A stretch of DNA of 64,000 nt, taken from NCBI GenBank assembly GCA_016839165.1, contig CP069300.1:4898001-4962000 (forward strand), read 5' to 3'. The DNA comes from Bradyrhizobium sp. PSBB068 (lineage in GTDB: Bacteria > Pseudomonadota > Alphaproteobacteria > Rhizobiales > Xanthobacteraceae). The notes beneath the pieces were generated by a model. The model was not told the origin of the DNA and did no database searches. It worked only from the letters and a program-made list of their open reading frames with translations. Positions 59,136 through 64,000 of this stretch are shown piece by piece. Each line of letters starts with the position of its first letter. The stretch's first letter is position 1. Both the position numbers and the translations under genes were made by a program.

Positions 59136-60290
59136 ATGAGTTCGACAACCAACGCCGAGATCGCGAGAGCCGACGGCAATCTCCGGATCGCGCTGCTGCT
59201 TGGCATCGCAAACTGGTTTCTGTTCCTCGACCACATTCCGCATAACTTCGTCAGCGCGCTGACCATGCGCAATTTCGGCTTTAGCGGCGCGACCGACCTT
59301 TTTGTATTCATCGGCGGTTATGCGGTGACGCTCTTCTACGCCCAGATGGCGCTGGAGCGCGGATTCCTGGTGGCGGCAACCCGCATCTTCAAGCGGGTAT
59401 GGCAGCTCTATGCCGCCTACATCGTCCTGTTCGTGATCTATGTCGAGTTGATCAGCTATGTCGCCGCACGCACCGCAGCGCCCGAGATCATCAGCGAATT
59501 CAACATCACCGGCTTCATCGACCACCCGGTCCGGACGCTGATCTACGGCTTGTTCCTGCAAGCCAAGCCGCTCAATCTCGACGTGCTGCAACTCATCATC
59601 GCGCTAATGGCATTCCAGCCGATCGTCATCTTCGGACTGCTGTACGTCCCGAACGCGACGCTTCTCGCGTCCGTCGCACTTTACGCGGCCGCCCGCGTAC
59701 TCGACTGGAACCTGACATCCTATCCGTATGGGGCCTGGTATCTCAATCCGTTCTGCTGGCAATTGCTGTTCGTGATGGGCGGTTGGCTCGCGCTGATCGG
59801 CACGCGCTATGCTCCTGCGATCCGCGCGATGCAGGCCAATTCCGCGCTACGCGCGACGGCGCTGCTCTATCTGCTGTTCGCGCTGACGATTGTTTCCAGC
59901 AGCGAAATCCCGGCACTCGCCCAGATGATGCCCAGCGGATTGAGCGACGTGCTGCTGCAGAACGACCGCGAAGATGTCGCGCCTCATCGCATCCTGCATT
60001 TCCTGACCCTGACGTTCCTGTTCACCTGGTTGGTCCCGCGCGATTGGGGATACCTGCGATCTTACGCCCTGCAGCCGATCATCAAATGTGGCGAGGAATG
60101 GCTGGCCGTGTTCTGTGCAGGCGTGTTCCTCTCTTTCGCCGCGCACTTGATTCTGATCACCGGCCCGTATTCGCTGGCGCGGCAGATCGGGGTCAGCCTC
60201 GGCGGCATCGCGGCGATGACGGCCGTTGCCTACTACGTCTCGTGGTCCAAGCAGCAGGACAACAAATCGGCCGTCGGCGCTCATTCCTGA
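59136..60290 (+). CDS. opgC: OpgC-family membrane protein
   Basis: 384 residues from the ATG at 59136, ten or so membrane segments. The start GNLRIALLLGIANWFLFLDH with HNFVSALTMRNFGFSGATDL and FVFIGGYAVTLFYAQMALER is diagnostic of OpgC, which adds succinyl groups to periplasmic cyclic glucans. Full length. Isolated, between the control region and a GH3 gene. Confidence 0.88.
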   Translation: MSSTTNAEIARADGNLRIALLLGIANWFLFLDHIPHNFVSALTMRNFGFSGATDLFVFIGGYAVTLFYAQMALERGFLVAATRIFKRVWQLYAAYIVLFVIYVELISYVAARTAAPEIISEFNITGFIDHPVRTLIYGLFLQAKPLNLDVLQLIIALMAFQPIVIFGLLYVPNATLLASVALYAAARVLDWNLTSYPYGAWYLNPFCWQLLFVMGGWLALIGTRYAPAIRAMQANSALRATALLYLLFALTIVSSSEIPALAQMMPSGLSDVLLQNDREDVAPHRILHFLTLTFLFTWLVPRDWGYLRSYALQPIIKCGEEWLAVFCAGVFLSFAAHLILITGPYSLARQIGVSLGGIAAMTAVAYYVSWSKQQDNKSAVGAHS

Positions 60291-60328
60291 GCCCGCGCGA
60301 TGACGCCTCAACCTGGTCTCATCGCGCT

Positions 60329-61633
60329 TTAGTCGATCAGCTGCGCGCGCCTTAGCCGCGTCTCGCTGTCGCGCAACATTGCGGTGTCGAGGCCCCCTCG
60401 CTCCGCTGCATCGGTTGCGCAAGCGAACAGACGGTAGAATTGCAACCCGTCATAGGCAACCAGCAAGAGATCGACGCCCGCGTTCAATGCCTCCACGACC
60501 GCCGTGCAGACGTCGTGCTGATAGATCGCGCCCATTACCAGATCATCCGTCACAACGATACCTTGGTAGTTCCAGGTCTTCCGGATCAGTCCGTCGACGA
60601 CGGCCTTGGAATGCGACGCCGGCCGTCCGGGGTCGAGCGCACTCACCGCCACATGCCCGACCATCAGGCGCGCGCCGCTCGTCGACAGCACATCGCGGAA
60701 CGGACGCCAGTCGGTGGCCTCGAGTTCGCCGACCGGCGTATCGAGATCGGCATCAAAATGGTGCGTGTCGGCGCGCACGCGGCCCAATCCGGGAAAGTGC
60801 TTCACGGTCGCACTGACGCCAGCGGATTCGAGGCCATGGATGTAGGCGCCAGCGACCGCGCTCACCTTGGCCGGATCATCGGAGATCGCACGCTGATTGG
60901 TCAGTGTGTTGAAATCGAGCTGATTGCGCTTGGCTTCCGGCCGAAGGTCGAGCACCGGGGCGAAATTGAGGTTGATACCAAGCGATGCCAGTTCGCGTCC
61001 ATGGATACGCCCGAACTCCTCGGCTTTTGCCTTTCGCTCATCCGGCGCCAGCTCCGCCAACGAGGCAAGCGCGGGCAGCCGCGTCAGCGGCGGCGCGAGG
61101 TGCGAGACGATGCCGCCTTCCTGATCCGTCGCGACCATCAGCGGCGGCAGCCCCGCGGCATGCCGCCTGGCCTGGAGCGCCGCGATTTCCGCCTTCAACG
61201 GCTCAGCCGCCCGGCCCGCGACATTGCGCCGGGTGACATAGATGCCGGCAATGAACCCCCTCTCCACAAGTGGTACGACCTCGTCAAACGAGCGATAACC
61301 GACGATAAAATGCCGCCCAAGCGACCGGGTAAGCACCGGGTCCGCCTGGAGAACGCGGTGCTTCCGCACCTCGAACACGCCATGTGCGGCCAGCATCGCA
61401 AGCGGCGGCAGGCTCCACAGGACGACCAGAAGCCTGCCTGCCCAACTCCGCCTGCGCCACGCGACGCGGCGGATCAGGATATACGCGACGGCGATGCTTG
61501 CGACCGCGAGGAGAAGGTTGCCCGGCCCGCGCAGCGGAACCAGATACGGATCGTTGGTGTTGATGCCCGCGAAGACGAAGACCAGCCCTGCGATCCAGAG
61601 CAGGACTATTCCGATACACTTGCCGACTTGCAT
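60329..61633 (-). CDS. Membrane-anchored GH3 beta-N-acetylhexosaminidase-like enzyme
   Basis: 434 residues. Two N-terminal membrane segments (residues 8-24 and 38-54), a third near 65-85, then a GH3 barrel: IAGIYVTRRN, PLMVATDQEGGIVSHLAPPL near 160-180, LNFAPVLDL, VKHFPGLGRVRADTHHFD near 275-292 with the NagZ-like KH(F/S)PG-x-G-x(4)-D-x-H motif, and GIVVTDDLVMGAI with the nucleophile Asp near 352. Likely acts on peptidoglycan or glucan-type amino sugars at the outer face of the inner membrane. The 290 bases upstream (61634-61922) hold no gene. Confidence 0.85.
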   Translation of the reverse strand: MQVGKCIGIVLLWIAGLVFVFAGINTNDPYLVPLRGPGNLLLAVASIAVAYILIRRVAWRRRSWAGRLLVVLWSLPPLAMLAAHGVFEVRKHRVLQADPVLTRSLGRHFIVGYRSFDEVVPLVERGFIAGIYVTRRNVAGRAAEPLKAEIAALQARRHAAGLPPLMVATDQEGGIVSHLAPPLTRLPALASLAELAPDERKAKAEEFGRIHGRELASLGINLNFAPVLDLRPEAKRNQLDFNTLTNQRAISDDPAKVSAVAGAYIHGLESAGVSATVKHFPGLGRVRADTHHFDADLDTPVGELEATDWRPFRDVLSTSGARLMVGHVAVSALDPGRPASHSKAVVDGLIRKTWNYQGIVVTDDLVMGAIYQHDVCTAVVEALNAGVDLLLVAYDGLQFYRLFACATDAAERGGLDTAMLRDSETRLRRAQLID

Positions 61634-61922
61634 GGGACCACGTGCGACTGAAGAGGCTGATCGGCTTCGTCCGTATCAGACGAGATTCACCAGCGCGAGC
61701 CGACAAGCCGCCCCTGCACGCAATCTGCATAAAAATCCTGAACTCCTGCTCACCGCGTTCTCGGGCCCTGCGCATGCACGGCTCAACCTCTCCAGATTGC
61801 GGGGCTGAAGCAATCCACCCGCGATGGACTAACCCGCACGAGCCCGCTGACATGAAGCCGTTCGGTTCTTGTCTCCCGCCGCAGTTGCCTTGTAGAACAA
61901 TTGGCTCAAGCGAGAGCGAGGC

Positions 61923-62657
61923 GTGGCCAGAACGCCGCATTCGGAGATCCCGTTGACCCACCGTATTCTCGTCGTCGACGATGACCCGCATATCCGCGAA
62001 GTCATCCGCGTCGCTCTCAGGAAGGCCGGCATGAGCGTGATCGAGGCCCGCGACGGCAAGGACGCATTGGCCCGCTTCGCCGGAGAAAGACCGGACCTGA
62101 TCGTGCTCGATATCGGCATGCCGGAGTTCGACGGCCTCGACGTCTGCCGTGAGATTCGCAAATCATCCGACGTGCCGATCCTGTTCCTCTCCGCCCGTGA
62201 CGAGGAGATCGATCGGGTGCTCGGCCTCGAGATTGGCGGCGACGACTATGTGACCAAGCCGTTCAGTCCTCGCGAACTGGTCGCGCGGATCAACGTCATC
62301 CTGCGGCGGTTGACGCCGCGCGCGGCGTGCGCAATGCCGGAGGCGACCGTGCTCTCGCGAGGGCAGCTCTCGCTCGATCCCGAGCAGCACGTCGCAACGT
62401 TCGCAGGCGCGGCGCTGCATCTCACCGCGATCGAGTTCGGAATCCTGCGCGCCTTCCTGACCCGCCCCATGGCGGTGTTCAACCGCGAGCAGATCATGAG
62501 CGCGGCCTACCAGCTCAACATCCAGGTCTCCGATCGCACGATCGACAGCCATATCCGCAATATCAGGGCCAAGCTTGCGGCCGCCAAATGCGACAATGTC
62601 ATCGAGACCGTGCACGGCGTGGGCTTCAAGCTCGGCCGCTGCGAGCCGCAGGCATGA
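61923..62657 (+). CDS. OmpR-family response regulator
   Basis: 244 residues from a GTG at 61923; a TTG at 61953 with GGAG upstream is an alternative. Receiver domain with VVDDDPH, phosphoacceptor Asp in LIVLDIGMPEFDG near 62 and Lys in VTKPFSPRE near 110; winged-helix DNA-binding domain with FNREQIMSAAYQLNIQVSDR, TIDSHIRNIRAKL and ETVHGVGFKL. The stop overlaps the kinase start, so the two form one two-component operon. Confidence 0.9.
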   Translation: MARTPHSEIPLTHRILVVDDDPHIREVIRVALRKAGMSVIEARDGKDALARFAGERPDLIVLDIGMPEFDGLDVCREIRKSSDVPILFLSARDEEIDRVLGLEIGGDDYVTKPFSPRELVARINVILRRLTPRAACAMPEATVLSRGQLSLDPEQHVATFAGAALHLTAIEFGILRAFLTRPMAVFNREQIMSAAYQLNIQVSDRTIDSHIRNIRAKLAAAKCDNVIETVHGVGFKLGRCEPQA

Positions 62658-64000
62658 CGTCTCACCGCGCCGATCAGAAGTGGCGACCGTCGCTCGGTTT
62701 CGTGATCTTCACGGTGCTCGCTTTGGTCGCGGTCCTGCCGCTGATGGGGCTGTTCTTCTTCCGTCTCTACGACAACCAGCTGATCCACCAGACCCAGGCC
62801 GAGTTGATCGCGCAGAGCCGCGTACTGGCCGCAATCTATGCGCGGGACGTACAGGCACGGCTCGACAACGGCATTCCGCTCGGCGCGGCAGTGCCGCCGG
62901 AGACGCTGCCTGATCCCGGCGATCAGGTGACGCCGATCCGGCCCGCGCTCGATCTCGCCGGCAACGACCTGTTGCGGCGACGGCCCGATGCGCTGCCGGC
63001 ACCGAAACCCGCGGATCCCGGCTATGTCGAGATCGGCGCCCGGCTCATGCCGATCATCCTGGAGACCCAGAAAGTCACCCTGGCGGGTTTCCGCATCCTC
63101 GATCCGCAGGGCGTGGTGATTGCTGGACGGCAGGAGGTCGGACAATCGCTTGCCCATATCGAGGAGGTGGCCGCGGCCCTGCAGGGCCAGTACAGCGCCG
63201 CGCTCCGCATCCGCGTGCCGGACAAACCCCCGCCGCCGATCTACTCGATCAGCCGTGGCGTCGGTGTCCATGTCTTTTCCGCGATGCCCGTGATCGTCAA
63301 CGACCACGTCGCCGGCGTGATCTATACGTCACGGACGCCGAGCAACATCTTCGATCATCTCTATCAGGAACGCGGCAAGTTCGTGCTCGCCACATTGGCC
63401 GTGCTGCTGACGACGATTGCGATCGGACTGATGTTCTCACACACCGTCACCCGGCCGATGCGCGAGCTCGTCGAGCGCGCCGCGCGAATCGGCCGCGGCG
63501 ACCGCAATGCATTTCAGCCGCTGCAACATTATGGCACCCGCGAGCTCGCCCAACTCTCCGACAGCTTCCTCGACATGGCCCAGCAGCTGTCACGCCGCTC
63601 CGACTACATCGCAACCTTCTCGGCCCACCTGACGCACGAGTTGAAATCTCCGTTGACGGCGATCCGGGGGGCCGCCGAGCTGGTGCAGGATTCGCTGCAA
63701 AGCAAATCGGATACGCTGACCCGGTCCGAGCAACGGAGCTTCATCTCCAACATCCTTGGCGACGTCGAGCGGCTCGATGCGATGAGCCAACGGCTGCGCG
63801 AGCTGGCCCGCGCCGAGAGCGCGCCGCAGAATGAGCAGACCTCGCTCTCGAGCGTCATCGCGAATTTGAGGAGCCGCTTTCCCGGGCGGACGATCGTGGC
63901 CAAGGGCTGCCTCGACCGCTCGATCGGGATGTCCGCCGAGAAGGCGCTGATCGTGCTGGCTCATCTGGCCGACAACGCGTTCCGTCACAATGCCGGGTCG
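62654..64000 (+). CDS. Sensor histidine kinase, C-terminus beyond window
   Basis: About 449 residues visible from the ATG at 62654, which overlaps the regulator stop (ATGA). N-terminal membrane segment (LGFVIFTVLALVAVLPLMGL), a periplasmic sensor domain of about 220 residues with a Pro-rich stretch, a second membrane segment (FVLATLAVLLTTIAIGLMFS), a HAMP-like linker (TVTRPMRELVERAARIGRGD) and the H-box LTHELKSPLTAIRGAAELVQ with the phosphoacceptor His. The ATPase domain begins at the N-box (LADNAFRHN) at the edge. Signal unknown. Confidence 0.9.
   Translation, partial: MTSHRADQKWRPSLGFVIFTVLALVAVLPLMGLFFFRLYDNQLIHQTQAELIAQSRVLAAIYARDVQARLDNGIPLGAAVPPETLPDPGDQVTPIRPALDLAGNDLLRRRPDALPAPKPADPGYVEIGARLMPIILETQKVTLAGFRILDPQGVVIAGRQEVGQSLAHIEEVAAALQGQYSAALRIRVPDKPPPPIYSISRGVGVHVFSAMPVIVNDHVAGVIYTSRTPSNIFDHLYQERGKFVLATLAVLLTTIAIGLMFSHTVTRPMRELVERAARIGRGDRNAFQPLQHYGTRELAQLSDSFLDMAQQLSRRSDYIATFSAHLTHELKSPLTAIRGAAELVQDSLQSKSDTLTRSEQRSFISNILGDVERLDAMSQRLRELARAESAPQNEQTSLSSVIANLRSRFPGRTIVAKGCLDRSIGMSAEKALIVLAHLADNAFRHNAGS

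Noticed and set aside
60440..61651. Plus-strand ORF of 403 residues opposite the GH3 gene
   Set aside because: Antisense shadow; the minus strand encodes clear GH3 motifs.
1..64000. CRISPR arrays, rRNA, tRNA, transposases
   Set aside because: No regularly spaced repeat, tRNA cloverleaf, rRNA signature or transposase-like frame was recognised by reading; a computed search would be more sensitive for tRNA.

Overview
The window looks like a Bradyrhizobium-type alphaproteobacterial chromosome. The GC content is high, and it carries a GcrA-like regulator, a phasin, OpgC, an S24 repressor and many organic-acid or xenobiotic oxidoreductases. No rRNA, tRNA, CRISPR array, transposase or integrase was recognised.

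Layout. (1) 1-6.9 kb: a three-subunit molybdenum hydroxylase (minus strand), then a plus-strand LLM-type flavin oxidoreductase and a polysaccharide-deacetylase/allantoinase-like enzyme. These face a TetR regulator, a flavin reductase and a broken two-component flavin monooxygenase gene. A shared sequence lies upstream of both outer transcription units. (2) 7.1-45.7 kb: a nearly complete late region of a P22/podovirus-like prophage, almost all on the minus strand. Reading right to left it has a small-terminase-like protein, large terminase, portal, capsid (SU10-like), head-tail adaptors, a P22 gp10-like stabilisation protein, fibres, an S74 chaperone protein, a collar fibre and a lysis cassette. 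(3) 46-56.2 kb: ordinary chromosomal metabolism (phasin, FMN-dependent alpha-hydroxy acid dehydrogenase, GlxA regulator, MFS, CoA transferase, GFA protein). (4) 56.5-59 kb: a small phage-like control region with a CI/LexA-like repressor, four operator-like palindromes, a GcrA-like protein and two hypotheticals. (5) 59-64 kb: OpgC, a GH3 beta-hexosaminidase and a two-component system running off the window.

The striking part is the prophage. Between, and even inside, its structural genes sit about eight effector-like genes, most with a neighbour resembling an immunity protein. They include a NucA/NucB-type nuclease followed by its ComJ-like inhibitor, an M23 peptidase flanked by related periplasmic proteins on the opposite strand, a Cys/Trp-rich protein followed by a TPR-like protein, and several unknown domains next to small membrane proteins. 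Some effectors share an N-terminal tag (two PVDH/EHxP motifs), others share a C-terminal tag (SPFSGQPMR...PPSVF...DWLAG), and several carry a GGLxGxL motif. Two effector units are duplicated together with fragments of core phage genes: a portal 3' end at 27.7-28.3 kb and a terminase 5' end at 43.2 kb. This resembles the orphan-cassette arrangement of Rhs/CDI polymorphic toxins, but here the recombination arms are phage head genes. The portal gene itself is split into two halves 4.2 kb apart by two such cassettes. The window shows no integrase or replication genes, so the element may be a decaying or domesticated prophage. Delivery of these proteins in or on the virion is an inference.
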